From positions 7,107,722 to 7,171,721 of the forward strand of contig OZ037766.1 of NCBI GenBank assembly GCA_964035545.1: DNA of 64,000 bases, read 5' to 3'. Positions 1 through 11,459 of the stretch are shown here, in pieces. Position 1 is the stretch's first letter. Each line of letters opens with the position of its first letter. A program made the translations under genes and the position numbers. The notes under the pieces were generated by a model that was not told the origin of the DNA, did not search any database, and saw only the letters and a list, made by a program, of their open reading frames with translations. This stretch comes from Bugula neritina. Its lineage: Eukaryota; Bryozoa; Gymnolaemata; Cheilostomatida; Bugulidae.

Positions 1-788
1 GTGTTGAGATACTCTCCCCCACTGCACTTCACTGCTTACCTTTTGTTTAGGTGCTACTTTTTTAAAATTCCAGTTACTGCGTATTCCAATTTCCACATGA
101 TTATTCTACCAGTTCTTTTAATATTAATCGGAGTTTTTATGTTACACAGCTTCGCTTACATGCTATAGGTTTTCACAAAAATACACATATACGAACTTGA
201 AAGCTATGCCTCACTATTTCATGAGTCATGTTATGCATATACAGGTATTCCAATTTACTTGAGACTCCTTCAAATAATTATATGATATAATATATAATAT
301 AATATATAGCTAGTTGAACTCAATCTGTTTCAGAGTTTCTCTTTATCAGGACAGAGCAATATGTCCTCTTACAATGTCTCTACCAATATGTGTGTTAGGT
401 ACAAGACATAGTGCTGAGGCAAATATACTTGCATAGAGAATAGCATTCGCATGTGTAGGTGTTTCGGTTTGTAAAGCAGTGTAAATCATTAATTTAACAG
501 TAGCCGAGAATTTAATCCAACCTTTGGTTTCACTACGTTTTATTTACTAAAATTAAAACTTCCACTCAGTTTTGTGTCAACAGCCCTCTAGAACATAACC
601 AATACAAACTATGAGCAATTTGTGAAGAGGGCAATGACGTAGGGATGGTAATTGAAATGTATCTTTCGGGATTGTCTCCTCAAATTGGAGTGTTGATTAC
701 AGCTGTATAATATATAAAAATAATATTTTAATTTTCACCAAACCACATCAATTTTACAAAATAAAACAATTGTTGTAGTGTTCATCCA

Positions 789-1039
789 AGGGAGCAACCG
801 TAGTCTAGGGGTTAGAGTGGTTGCTTAGTAAACACGAAGTCATGGGTTAATGCAAAGGCCATTTGTCGTATTGAGAAGAGCATCCAGTCACGGTTGCTTC
901 CTGCTAAAAACATAATGGTCTTTTCTAATGGTCTAATTGCTGTGCCCCATCTGAATAAGTTCTTAGCCAATTTAACAAAAATTATCTTTCAATCAGGGGT
1001 TTCTTGCAGGGATGGCGACTCTAAACTTGCATGAGTTTT
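789..1039 (+). mobile_element. tRNA-derived SINE (family 1) with target-site duplication
   Basis: The element starts GGAGCAACCGTAGTCTAGGG and resembles the A-box half of a tRNA gene, followed by a body shared with other copies in the window (CATCCAGTCA, then a cytosine-rich run, then a CAGGGATGGCGACT-type tail). It is flanked by a 16-bp direct repeat, TTGTAGTGTTCATCCA, at 773-788 and 1040-1055, which is a target-site duplication. The B-box is degenerate here compared with the younger copies at 40.7 and 45.5 kb, so this is an older insertion. Confidence 0.85.
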
Positions 1040-2429
1040 TTGTAGTGTTCATCCACCAAAACACTTATATAGAAATACATAGTATTTTGTTGTTGTTAGA
1101 GCTTTGAGGTCTGAAGCCTGTGGTCCTATTATCATGCCTGTCAACAAGGTGGGCCTGAAGCGCATAAATAATTGCCGTCAAGTGTTCAAAAGAGTTGGAT
1201 ACTTTAACCCAACTCAGGTTTTTCAATCACATAATGATTTTATTATAGTTATCTGCAACTAGTTGAATGCATTTTGTAAAAACAGTATACTGATGAGATT
1301 ATAGCCTCAATCACTGTCAAAGAATTCATCTATTATTATTATATACATAGTATAAGATAAAAAATGTGAAAATTCTTATAAACTATTAATATACATTAGC
1401 CACTCATTGAACTGAGTGTTGGAGATGTCAGTTTGATTTTGAATGCTGTCAAAAGATTCATATATTTTAATCATTATAATATATGAGATAAAAAATATGT
1501 AGTGCAGAAATGCTCAAGTTACTAATATGTTAAACATTCTTTAGACAGAGTTTTCAAGATAACAATTTGATTTTTAATCTATATAATTGTATTTCAAGTC
1601 CTAAAAGCAATTATATACTGCATTATTTTTATTCTAAGAACAAATCAGGGAAACAGCTGTATTAAAAATACCAGGAATCATCTAATGACATACACATTAG
1701 CTTGATTCACTGCTGCTAATATAGATACTTCCACTGCTCCAGCTAATTAAACTACATCAGTTGTGTGCTAAGTATTTGTTAATAAAGCAGATTTATATGC
1801 TAACAAGTGCTATGTATAGCACTGCTTATAGCAGACTCTAATCTTATATCAATACACTGTACTAAAGGTTCTTTCATTTTAGTATTTACTTGCCTTGAGA
1901 AGTCTACTTCATGTCATTATTTTTTATCCTCCCTCCATATAAAATGTCTGAGTGTTTCTGTATGCATCGTCTCTTATCTTGCTGATTATTATCTTATTTT
2001 ATACAATAATATAATTTTACTACCAGTATAATGCATAAAAGCATATTATTACTGTATGAAACGTCAGTCCTTTGGTAACTTAACATAAGTTATAGTAGCC
2101 TGTTGGCAAAAAAAATGCTACTATATTTCCAAGTTCACAAGTTAAAGCATAACTTTGAGTTTTATCAATTATTAGCCCTACACTTAATGACACTATTGAC
2201 AAAAATGTGTGTGGGTGTGGACCATACAAGCCGCACCCACACACACAGAGGAAGTTGAAAGCTAGCAAATATTACAATCGTAACTCCGCCATGTTCTTAC
2301 ACTGAAATATGGTTGGCTGATGAGTTGACCCACATAATAAATATGTGTGCAGAAGACTCATGCAACTAGAAAAAGAATCAGCAAGGTGACAGTCCCATAA
2401 AATACAACATATAATGTAAATTTGTATAG

Positions 2430-2612
2430 GTAGCTGTAATCTAGTAGTTAGAGAATGTACTAGATCAATGGTTTAAATCTGTGATGTAAAGAAGGCAGCA
2501 GATCATAAGTTCCTCAGTGCTACAGCGTAGTATATACACTCTTCTTAGCCACTCTAAAACCACCAGAGGTTCTCACAGGGATGGAAGCCAATGAACCTGT
2601 GTTTTATGACTT
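2430..2612 (+). mobile_element. diverged SINE family 1 copy
   Basis: A degenerate relative of the SINE at 789. It keeps the TAGCTGTAATCTAGTAGTTAGAG head, a CTCTTCTTAGCC segment and the GGTTCTCACAGGGATGG tail in the same order. No clear target duplication is visible. Confidence 0.55.
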
Positions 2613-3169
2613 TATAATCATTGAAGATGGCTTCCCGTTGCCTTCGATTAAAGAATACTGCAATATGATAGCCTCATAGTCTTATATTCTAATGATATTA
2701 AGATATTATTCACAACATGAGTACTCCAGCCATTTAATTATGACCAGTAATACAGTAGCAGCTTCCCAATCTAACAACAGCAGCAATTTTCAATGCACTG
2801 TAGTAATGAACTGGAAAATAATGAATTGTTTCATTTCAGTGCACAGTAGTAACTACTCAATCTAGCATCAGCAAGTATTATCTGTGGTCTTTATTGTATT
2901 CATTAAGTATGTAATAAGATATGATGATTTTGTGATTATCTTAATTTACATTGTTACTACCACCCACATTTAAATTAACTGAAGCTTCGTACTCTAAGAA
3001 ATGGCAAACAGATTTTCTATAGTTGCAACATTTTATGTAGGAGTTTGTTCACCAGAATATAAATAGCCTTTGTATAAGTGTTATAACATATGTCAGATTT
3101 TATCAGCAAACTCACTTTTTGCAGTAACACCAACTTTTAATGCTTCGTAACCAGTTGCTGTACCAGTAC

Positions 3170-3410
3170 TTTGACATAGTGACTCTGATTTTAGGTAAAA
3201 ATGACACAGGTAATACTGGCATAGGTAATAATGGCACACTGATGTTAAGTTTTTCAAACTCCAAACCCCAACCCAAAACTCAAACCCCCATCTCCAAACC
3301 CCCAACCCCCTTCCCAAACCCTCATATTGAGAATTTGCCATTTTTACCTACTTTTCCACCCGTGACATTATTACCTGTGCCATTTTACCTTTGCCATTTT
3401 TACTAGACAC
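3170..3410. repeat. inverted-repeat element with a guanine-rich core
   Basis: Repeats of GGTAATAATGGCAC type (left, about 3190-3240) face complementary CATTATTACCTGTGCC-type repeats (right, about 3362-3405). Between them, about 3258-3322, lies a C-rich run on the + strand whose complement has many G3-G5 tracts separated by short A/T spacers, suitable for a G-quadruplex. It resembles a small non-autonomous transposon, but no target duplication was found. Confidence 0.45.
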
Positions 3411-3479
3411 CAGTAACTCCATCTGTAAAAAAGGACTAATTTTTCAGTCTATAATCTCTTAGAGCTGTTTGCAGAAGCA

Positions 3480-3592
3480 CTTGATGTACTGCTTCGTATG
3501 TACTGCTCTGTATGTACTGCTTTGTATGTACTGCTCTGTATGTACTGCTTTGTATGTACTGCTTTGTATGTGCTGCTTCGTATGTACTGCTC
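3480..3592 (+). repeat. 14-bp minisatellite, about 8 copies
   Basis: Tandem units of TATGTACTGCTTTG with T/C changes at the end of the unit. The 68-residue reading frame across it is only the repeat read in rotating frames and is not a gene. Confidence 0.85.
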
Positions 3593-5649
3593 CATTTACA
3601 CTTCTTCAATCACTTTGTATACGTAGAGTTTGGGGCAGACTTACAGTATCTATTAATAACTTTATTTCTAGATGATATTTTCTGACATAAGAAGTAATTT
3701 GGAGGAGAGTTGAAACAATTGTGTCTCACACCCTATAAATTTTAAAGTTAAACTGATGAGCTCAAGCTAAGCAAAATATTAAATTATGCAATGAATAGTA
3801 CATGTCATTAGGGAACCTGCATTGCCTGAAGGAAATGGCCAGCAAGAAAATGAGCAGCAAAATAATTCACTTCACTCCTAGTATTTCTTTTAGAGGGAAG
3901 GGGTGTTATAATAAAATCTATATTGATTAGTATACTAATCATGTTAGTAGCAGCTAGTGTGCAGCTTAAATAAACAACAACATAGAATCTATGATTATAA
4001 AGTAATTGCTAAAAAAAGGTGGCCACATAATTTTTGTCTACTGAGTGCCGTACATTGTATTACAGTGCTCCCTCAGTATCTCACTAAGCTGCAGGTCCAA
4101 AACCTGGTGACATAGCAGAATACCAGATTTAATTCGACCATTTTGTCCCTATACACACATACAAAAGCCACAAAACAGTGTCCAAGCCCTTCTTGTGATC
4201 TACAGAATTTCACGAGAAATGCCTCCGTGAGATATGAGGGGAGCACATGTATTATAATTATACTGAACTAGTTTGTTTAAGTGCTAAAGTGTGTAGAGTG
4301 CTTCAGTTGGCCTTCTATTGTAAGCTGCAATAGCAACTGCATTCTTAATCTAATTGTCTGCTGGCTCATCAAATTACTTGCGCTAGTCTAGTACATCAAA
4401 TTATCTTCCTTTAGATTTTATAGCTTCTATTTGCACAGACTTGGTAGAATAATGTAGACTACATGTGCAAATTATGTGACTTGGCTAGTAATTGTAATAC
4501 TAGTGAAAAGTTGCCTCAATAGATCTTAAGTTTCATTATAAGCTAATGTGAGCAGGCGGTCATTTGCTTATGAATAATTTCGATTATTAGAAGTTTTGAT
4601 GAAAATATGTCATAAATTGTTCTACCATGTAATAGTTATTCATAAAAAGATTTTATTATTTCTACTGCTGCTATATGACTTTATTGTCAACCTTGATTAA
4701 CATGGTTTCAGTCAGATTTTATTGCAACATTTATTGCTGTATTAATTGCATTGCCAATTGCTTCTTCCTGTTACTACTACGCAATAAAGAAATTAAGCAA
4801 ACAGCTTTTGTGATAAATTTCAAACTTGTAAAACTTGTAAATTTATTAAAGCAGGTGCTTTATTTTTTGGGCATCATTTGCAATACATTGGCTTTTATTT
4901 TAAAAGGTAACAAAACTGCATTGTTTTAAAAAAGTGCAATATCTCTTCTATTTAAATTCTGATAATTAAATTACCAGTTGGTAATGATAACATGTGATTT
5001 ATATTCTAGTGAATCTAGCCCAACTGCATTGCCTTACACTTGGTAGTCTCAACTATAATTGCTCTTTTGTCATGAAAGAAAACTCAAGTCCCAATTTAGC
5101 TCTTTAACATACCAATCCTCATTTGAGGTTAAACTAGAAAAACTAAATATTCTTTGATTGCAACTTTCTATATTAGCTTGACACAAATTATAAAATAAGA
5201 ACAAATTGAAGATAAAGTGTTAGCTATTTGTTATAATGGTATGAGTGATGGTGTGTGACAGGGTGGTGCTGATTTGTAATGTATTACATGTTGATTTATT
5301 TGGTACAACTACTATAAATATAAAATGATAATAACACTTTGGAATCTAGCAACTAACTGACTCCTCAGCACTAACTACACAAGCAGTATATATAGATGCT
5401 GATTATGACAATAATAAGAAAATGCATGATTCACATAGAAGTCATATTCTACTAATTATAGCTCATAAGATGTGAACTCTATGTGACATTATAACAACTA
5501 ACTTATATATAGAACTATTGTAAATTTCTTTATAGCATGTTCTTCTATACAGTCTTATCTCCCAAATGAGGTCAACATCTGATGCAAACTTCTACATGTG
5601 ACCTTTAGTCATACAATTTTGTGTACTATAGCTACTGCACTAAATTGTA

Positions 5650-6018
5650 TTACGGTAAATGAAAGTCTAATCTATATTTGCATTTGAAATATTGTAACTG
5701 CAATTTTGCATGAACATATGTGGGGATGTTGTTTGGCTTGTTATATGGTTGGTATATCCCGTTTGTGAGGTTGAGGTGGATATCTAAAAAGTTTACTGTT
5801 TTTTTATTTGCCTCAATTGTGATTCTTAATCTATATTGTTTGAAAATGTTGCATATTTCCTTCTTTGTGGCCTCGATGGTTCTAGCCGAAGATTTTAAGA
5901 CACCTAAATCATCATCTCGATATAAACCAAAATTGGGGCCATGCTTGCTGGTCACATGGCACAAGAGAAATGTGCCGACTAGTTCGCAGGTCTCTGCTCC
6001 ATCGTAACTCCCCATAGT
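5650..6018 (-). pseudogene. Penelope-like reverse transcriptase fragment
   Basis: The reading frame contains SYDGAETCELVG, then YRDDD (a YxDD-type catalytic motif), then NFLDIHLNLTNG followed by YQPYNKPNN. This order is typical of the second half of the reverse transcriptase of Penelope-like retroelements found in cnidarians and other invertebrates. Homology fades after YVHAK, suggesting a frameshift or truncation. The fragment stops at about 6018, where it abuts the C-terminal part of the same kind of polyprotein on the opposite strand, so the copy has been broken and partly inverted. Non-functional remnant. Confidence 0.75.
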
Positions 6019-6253
6019 TGAGCTGAGCAAATATATCTGGAAATTAAAGAACAATAATATAGCTTATGAGATAAAGTGGAAAATTCTAGCCAGAGCGCAA
6101 CCATGCAACAAGCAGTCACCACTCTGCAAGCTGTGCCTGCTAGAAAAATACTTTATACTTTGCAAGCCACATCTATCTTCACTCAACAGCCGCAATGAGA
6201 TCATAACAACATGCAGGCACGCTAGAAAGCTCCTCCTAGAGAATGTGACTTGA
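6017..6253 (+). pseudogene. Penelope-like element, C-terminal (endonuclease-region) fragment
   Basis: An open frame from about 6017 to the TGA at 6251-6253 encodes SKYIWKLKNN, IKWKILARAQP, then C-K-L-C-LLEKYFI, then NSRNEIITTCRHARKLL. This is the cysteine-bearing C-terminal region that accompanies the GIY-YIG endonuclease in Penelope-like proteins. It has no start of its own and lies head-to-head with the reverse transcriptase fragment on the minus strand. It is followed by a 3' region ending in a hammerhead ribozyme, as expected for this element class. Confidence 0.72.
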
Positions 6254-6384
6254 CATTTTAATCTCTTAATTACTTTTATTCCATCTATTTATGTATTTTA
6301 ATCCATTGGCTTTATAGCTTTTACACACGTTTCTCATACATATATATATATAGTATGTTTTTATTCTTGTTATATTACATCTTA

Positions 6385-6443
6385 ACATTTTATCTGAAGA
6401 TTGTGTACATTCAATGCACATGAAACTAGTAGTAATAAAGTGT
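6385..6443 (+). ncRNA. hammerhead ribozyme in the Penelope-like 3' region
   Basis: All parts of a minimal hammerhead are readable. Stem I pairs 6385-6393 (ACATTTTAT) with 6435-6443 (ATAAAGTGT), 9 bp with one G-U. The core CTGAAGA is 6394-6400. Stem II pairs 6402-6406 with 6416-6420, with a T-T mismatch next to the core. GAA is 6422-6424. A short stem III (AC with GT, loop TAGTA) spans 6425-6433. The cleavage nucleotide would be A6434. Penelope-like elements are known to carry hammerheads; here it lies about 130 bp past the protein fragment's stop. The 2-bp stem III may make it weak. Confidence 0.72.
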
Positions 6444-6530
6444 TTTAAATCAAATTTTATCGTTCATTACTTTTATTTACTCTGCTCTGCACTGCATTGA
6501 GCTCTTTTTAGTGGTAAACTATACACCATT

Positions 6531-6556
6531 TTATATATATATATATATATATATAA
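6531..6556. repeat. (TA)n microsatellite
   Basis: Uninterrupted TA run, followed to about 6640 by degenerate AT-rich palindromic sequence (ATATAATATA types). Confidence 0.9.
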
Positions 6557-7729
6557 TATAAGCCATATATATTATAATATAATATATACATATATTGTAA
6601 TATATCATATTATACATAATATTATATATTACAATATCATTTTTGATTGGAATGCTTATGCAATTAATTGCATCAAAAATAGCAACTGACCACTAAAGCC
6701 TGTTAAATATAGGAAATAAAACTGCCAGAGATCAAATTTTCTTTTTAATACATTATATTATGTTGGTTTTAACTAACATATCTGTTATTGAGCTATATTT
6801 ATCTGGTCGCTATGTGTTTTGTATGTGGTATGGTATGAATCTTATAGCAAATGAGATTACCAATATGTCAGCATTCAATGCTAAAAACAGTATATAAACA
6901 AGCTATCTCCCTAATTGGTAAAAAGTCTATGAATATTTCCTGTTGCAGTTTATGCAGCATAATATGTTAGTTTCAAATGCATGAGTGTTAGTGGTCATTG
7001 ATGTTTAAAATATTATATTATTTGTATATATGCATGTAATTCTAGAAAAAATTAAAAATATGTTTCAACACAACTTTTTAAATCATCAAATGAAATCCAA
7101 ATGGCTTTCTGCTCGATCTATGCAATACAAAAATTTGTTCAAAATCTTTTAAAATTAAAATATAACTCAGCAAATTATGTTGATGATTGTTTATAAACTC
7201 AAGGGAAAGAATAAAACATTTTTATAAGTTGTTTATATTTACTAATAAACTTGATTTTTGAAAGTGTCAAAAGACTTTTTTAACTTCCTTTATATCGAGA
7301 TTTTATCTTTTTGTTGAACACCTTGGCAAACATTGCATATACACAAAATATCTTAAAGCTAAAGACTGCACAACTATAGTTTAAGATGGTCACATCTAAT
7401 TTATAGACTTATAGTCTACATTATGGCTTATTTCTCACATCACAAAACTCCATACTTTACCAATCATCATAAACAATGCACGCTGCAGAGGAGGAAATTC
7501 TTCTGATTGGCTATTAATGTAGCTTCTAATTCACTATAGCAAATAACCGAAGGGAGGGGGATAATGCTGGCGTCTCACATTAATCTAAATAACAAACACC
7601 CCTACCATGGTAATGTAGAATACAAATACCACTGACCTCATTTACTCAGCATCACCCCATAGCAGACAACAGCAGTCAAGTTAGAATATCTATTTCTAGT
7701 CAGTCAGTAGTCTTCTTATTTTCTTCAAT
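6557..7729. other. intergenic region and probable PLAC8 promoter
   Basis: No coding potential recognised. The last 300 bp contain an inverted CCAAT (GATTGG at about 7505) upstream of the PLAC8 start. No clear TATA box is seen. Confidence 0.4.
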
Positions 7730-9725
7730 ATGTCTGCCGAATGGAAATATGGATTGTGTGGTTGCTTTGGAAACATTCCGGTTTGCGCGCTGACTTATAT
7801 TGTGCCCTGTTATGTTTATGGCAAAACCGCTGAAAAGGTAACTTTATATTTTATACTATTTTTGTGTAATAAAGGTGTCAGTCTCCTTTGTAAAATTAAA
7901 TTTCAACATGAAGCTAAGCGTGTCTCGAAAAAGTGTGTAAATGTATTTTATGAGCACCAATTTGCTGACTTTTACAAAAGATTCCCATTTACTGTACTGA
8001 GATTTGCTTGCATATCTTACACCTAATATTGCTGTTTTTTAACAACCATTTTCTATAGCTATTTCTAACTTAGCCAGCACTTGCCAAGAATCAATGTTCT
8101 TTTGAGTTTTTTTTGGCATTAGACTGTGTATTATAAACATAACTTTGACTGAGAAAAGCAACCAGTTGTACTATAGTGGGAGAAGATAGGAGAACTTTGA
8201 AAACGACTGTGTTCTACTTCTATTGATAAAAAATATGACAAAAAACTTGAGATTTACAATCTGAATCTAAACTCTAAACTTACTGTACATAAATACTTTT
8301 GAGGCTATTTAAATTTTGATACAGCCAAACACATGGGGTTTGCAATTGGTCTTTTGATGACCAAAGAGTAGGCCTATAAAACCTTATTTCTGTTCATATT
8401 ACTTTCATTGCATATATTTATAGATTATATATAGTACCGTAATTTGACATTAAATAGAAACTGTTGCTCTTCGCTATACGATGCAATATCTAGGAAGACA
8501 ATAAGATGACTATTCATTCTATGCCACTGCTATTGCCATTTGCTTTGTGTGCAGCATATCAATCAAATTACAGTTTGGACATCTCACATTTCTTAAGCCA
8601 ACTACTCTAACAACAAATCTATAGTAATTTAGGCTATAAATGAAGCTATGTATAATTTAAGCCTTGTATGAGTAGCCTTAGCTCATGCTTGTGTTCAAAG
8701 TCTCCATTCTTATGAGAACTCCTGCTGGTAAAAGGTCACTCTAAGTGGGTTAAATACTTATCTCTACTGTGGTACAGGAGTGATTATGACTGACTGCCTT
8801 TCCTGGCATCACCAATGGCCTTACCAAGATCTGAACCCATGACCTTGTGCTTACTAAGCACGTACTCTAACTAACTAGACTACCACTGCACCCATACAAA
8901 TTATATACTGGCATAAACACTTATTTTAAGTAAAAGACCTGCAGGAATAGAAAGCTAAATAAAGCCTACATGCTTGCTTACAGAAGTTTCTACCAGCCAG
9001 TATAAATTGATCTGCAAGATGCAGCCATTTATTGGAACTATTAGTTATGCATTGGCTGTATGGAGCTGTTATCTCAAGATGTTTAATGGGGTAGTTCTGT
9101 TTAACAGCTTAGTTCATGCTTGGAGAGTCCCAAGACATTGATTATTAGTTAGCTGCGTCAGATATTTCTTTCTTTCTTTAACCCTAATAGACTAATATAT
9201 AGGACTGAAAAGTGAAAATATCGGCATTTCAATTATTAGCAATATTTAAGGAATGAGTGTAAAAAGTTGCAATAAAAGAAGTTATGTTCTCATCGCAACT
9301 ACTACCAGCTTTTCCAACCAATAAAAAACAATTTTGTTATTTTATGTATTTATGTATACCATTGATAGAGCTCAGTTAGTTGCTTATTTCAAGTACTAGC
9401 TGCTATTCAACTGTTTGTGACCTAAATATTCTGACCTAAATAATATGACCTAAATATTCTAACCTGCATAATCTGACCTACATAATTGGATGACTTTTAG
9501 AATGGAGAAGACTGTTTGAAGTGTGGCATAGCTTCACTCATCCCACTGGCCAACATATACTTCATGACCAAGATGAGACAGTCTATCAGAGAGAAGAAGG
9601 AAATTGCTGGCTCATGTCCTGGAGATCTGGCAATGACCTGTTTCTGTGGGTTGTGTAGTCTCACTCAACAGGCTAGAGAAGTCGAGGCCGACCTGCCTGG
9701 TATTCCAGAGATCCAGAGATCCTAA
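7730..9725 (+). CDS. PLAC8-domain (cysteine-rich) small protein
   Basis: Two exons: 7730-7837 and 9501-9725, joined at a phase-0 intron (AAG|GTAACT ... TTTTAG|AAT), giving 110 residues. The product is one PLAC8 domain: N-terminal WKYGLCGCFGN followed by a hydrophobic stretch (ALTYIVPCYVYGKTAE), then CLKCGIASLIPLANIYF, and the C-terminal block SCPGDLAMTCFCGLCSLTQ followed by QAREVE. That C-terminal block is the family signature in animal and plant PLAC8/cornifelin-like proteins, normally 100-150 residues, so the length is complete. These proteins are membrane-associated, with roles proposed in cell-size control, metal handling and epidermal differentiation; a specific role cannot be read here. 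AATAAA at about 9915 could be the poly(A) signal. The gene stands alone on its strand. Confidence 0.88.
8697..8893 (-). mobile_element. SINE family 1 copy in the PLAC8 intron
   Basis: Read on the minus strand it has the tRNA-like head (GTAGTCTAGTTAGTTAGAG type), the GGCCATTGGTGATGCCAGG segment and the TGACTGG/CTCC body of the other copies. It sits antisense in the only intron of the PLAC8 gene. Confidence 0.75.
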
Positions 9726-11307
9726 GGCTAACCAATTCTTCTACCAAACTTTTGTTATTTTTATAATGTAGCTAACATTTAAAAGCATTATTAATGACAT
9801 GTAATGTAGTCTTAAAATCTTGATATCATTTTTGTACTGTGCTTTTTCTTCTTTTTTCCAGGATCATAGTCTTGTAAGTGTTTACCAAAATAATTAGTTA
9901 GCTTATACATATATAATAAAATTGTTTCAATAATTACCTATTCATCATTTTATTAATAAATAAAAATAACTGCAGTTATATAATTTACAATAACGGATAC
10001 AACAACATATTTTGTGTACAGTGTTATAAGGCAATGCAAGTATGCTTTTACTATAGGCTAATATAACCCATATAGGCAATATGCAGTCTAATTGGTAAAA
10101 ATAATTGATCTTAAAACAAAACACACAAGTGTCAAAACATATGTTTTACAATACATGTGCATTTATTATTTCAAAAAATAATTTAGGTACTGAAAAATAT
10201 AATTCATAGGACAGCTGCATTACAGGATTAATTCTAAATTGGCCACCTTAATTTCATACATTATAAACTTTTGATTACTTACTCAGCCAACTTAGCTTTA
10301 CTTTATAATTAACTAGTGAGTCATAAATTCCTCTGTATAACAACTTACATTTGTGTTTCTTTTAAACTGTTTGACAAGTCAAGGTTTAATGGAACATAGC
10401 TGTGAGCAGTATAAAGATAAAAGACATTAGGCAACTTGAAAACATTACAGCCAAAATGGCATCCTATTGATCTATAATTGTCATTAGCATCTATATAGGC
10501 TCATTATGCAAAGGCATGTGGCATTCCATATGGTAGGCTTTGACATTTCCTAGAAAAATCTTTTCCTGCTAGTTTTACTCTAACTAAAAGTTCAATTGTC
10601 AGGGGGAGGAATTAGTAAACTAAATGTAAAATCTTGCAATAGTTGGAGGTTGCAGAGCTACAGTACATGGGAATATAACTCCTATAGCCAAGCTGTGTTA
10701 TTATGGGAACTAATGCAGAGGCAAATCAGGGTGGGGTAGGTTTTAATATATCTCTAGTGAATCTAGTTACAAGGTAATAACGTATTGGAACGTTTCAGAT
10801 TTTTGCATAGCACCAGTCTTGAAGCAAAAATTGATAGCCTGAAAATTTGTACTTTTTGAAATTATCATATTATCATATTACTTTGTTAGCATTTCGATAA
10901 CAGCATATACCCGCATGATTTCACTCTGTATACATGCTCAGTGCATATCGTGGGTAATGATGTCTTGGCCTCTGGTGCCATATATACCCAAACCCTTTTC
11001 TAGCCCAAGTTTATAAACTAAGACTTTTATAAGACTTATATAATAAAATTTCTATAATGTACCAGTCTCAAGAACTGATAAAAGCAAACAATTCCAATTA
11101 TTAGGTGTACTGATGAAGTGTTTTTCAAGTTCATAATCAACGATGACGATTATGAACTTGAAAAATCATCTGCAGTCAACATTCAAATAGAGTTAGCTTT
11201 TTTTCTATGCATGTATTATGTACATATATGCATTATGTGTAGTACTAGTGTAATCATGCAAGTTTAAGTTTGGTAGCATGTATTAAGATTGTACCTTTAA
11301 ATCGCAC

Positions 11308-11309
<2 letters not shown>
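9726..11309. other. intergenic, AT-rich
   Basis: No gene recognised. Contains the likely PLAC8 poly(A) region and a perfect 18-bp inverted repeat near 11121-11165. Confidence 0.5.
11121..11165. repeat. perfect 18-bp inverted repeat (hairpin)
   Basis: TTTTTCAAGTTCATAATC at 11121-11138 is the exact reverse complement of 11148-11165, with a 9-nt loop. Confidence 0.85.

Positions 11310-11384
<75 letters not shown>
11310..11384. repeat. (TA)n microsatellite
   Basis: About 75 bp of pure TA, immediately 5' of the hammerhead ribozyme. A second short TA run follows it at 11467-11484. Confidence 0.95.
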
Positions 11385-11386
<2 letters not shown>

Positions 11387-11412
11387 CGAAGGTGTGGGCC
11401 ATGGTACTCTGT

Positions 11413-11459
11413 TCTGTGCTGATGAGGGGACAAATCCCGAAACAGCTGCTGTCCACAGA
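11413..11459 (+). ncRNA. canonical hammerhead ribozyme
   Basis: Every conserved element is present. Stem I pairs TCTGTG (11413-11418) with CACAGA (11454-11459), six perfect pairs. The core CTGATGA is 11419-11425. Stem II pairs GGGG with TCCC (11426-11429 with 11435-11438, loop ACAAA). GAA is 11439-11441. Stem III pairs ACAG with CTGT (11442-11445 with 11449-11452, loop CTG). The cleavage-site nucleotide is C11453, a GTC triplet. It is an open stem-I (type I) form lying between two TA arrays. In animals such ribozymes mark Penelope-like elements and retrozymes; no coding sequence of either is adjacent here. A partial copy of its 3' part occurs at 41031. Confidence 0.9.

Larger units (their letters stand above)
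1..5649. other. gene-poor intergenic stretch
   Basis: I see no supportable protein-coding gene here. Open frames are short, low-complexity or inside repeats. The stretch holds two SINE copies (about 789 and 2430), a small GT/AC-rich hairpin near 2204-2248, a G-rich inverted-repeat element (about 3170-3410) and a 14-bp minisatellite (about 3480-3592). The rest is AT-rich sequence in which I recognise nothing. Confidence 0.6.

Noticed and set aside
3469-3675. 68-codon Cys/Tyr/Leu-rich frame
   Set aside because: It is the 14-bp minisatellite read through; the period is not a multiple of three and the residues cycle accordingly.
1280-3770. Other CTGATGAG core-like strings (near 1292, 2319 and 3753)
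   Set aside because: None is followed by a stem II and GAAA at proper distance, so they are chance matches to the hammerhead core.
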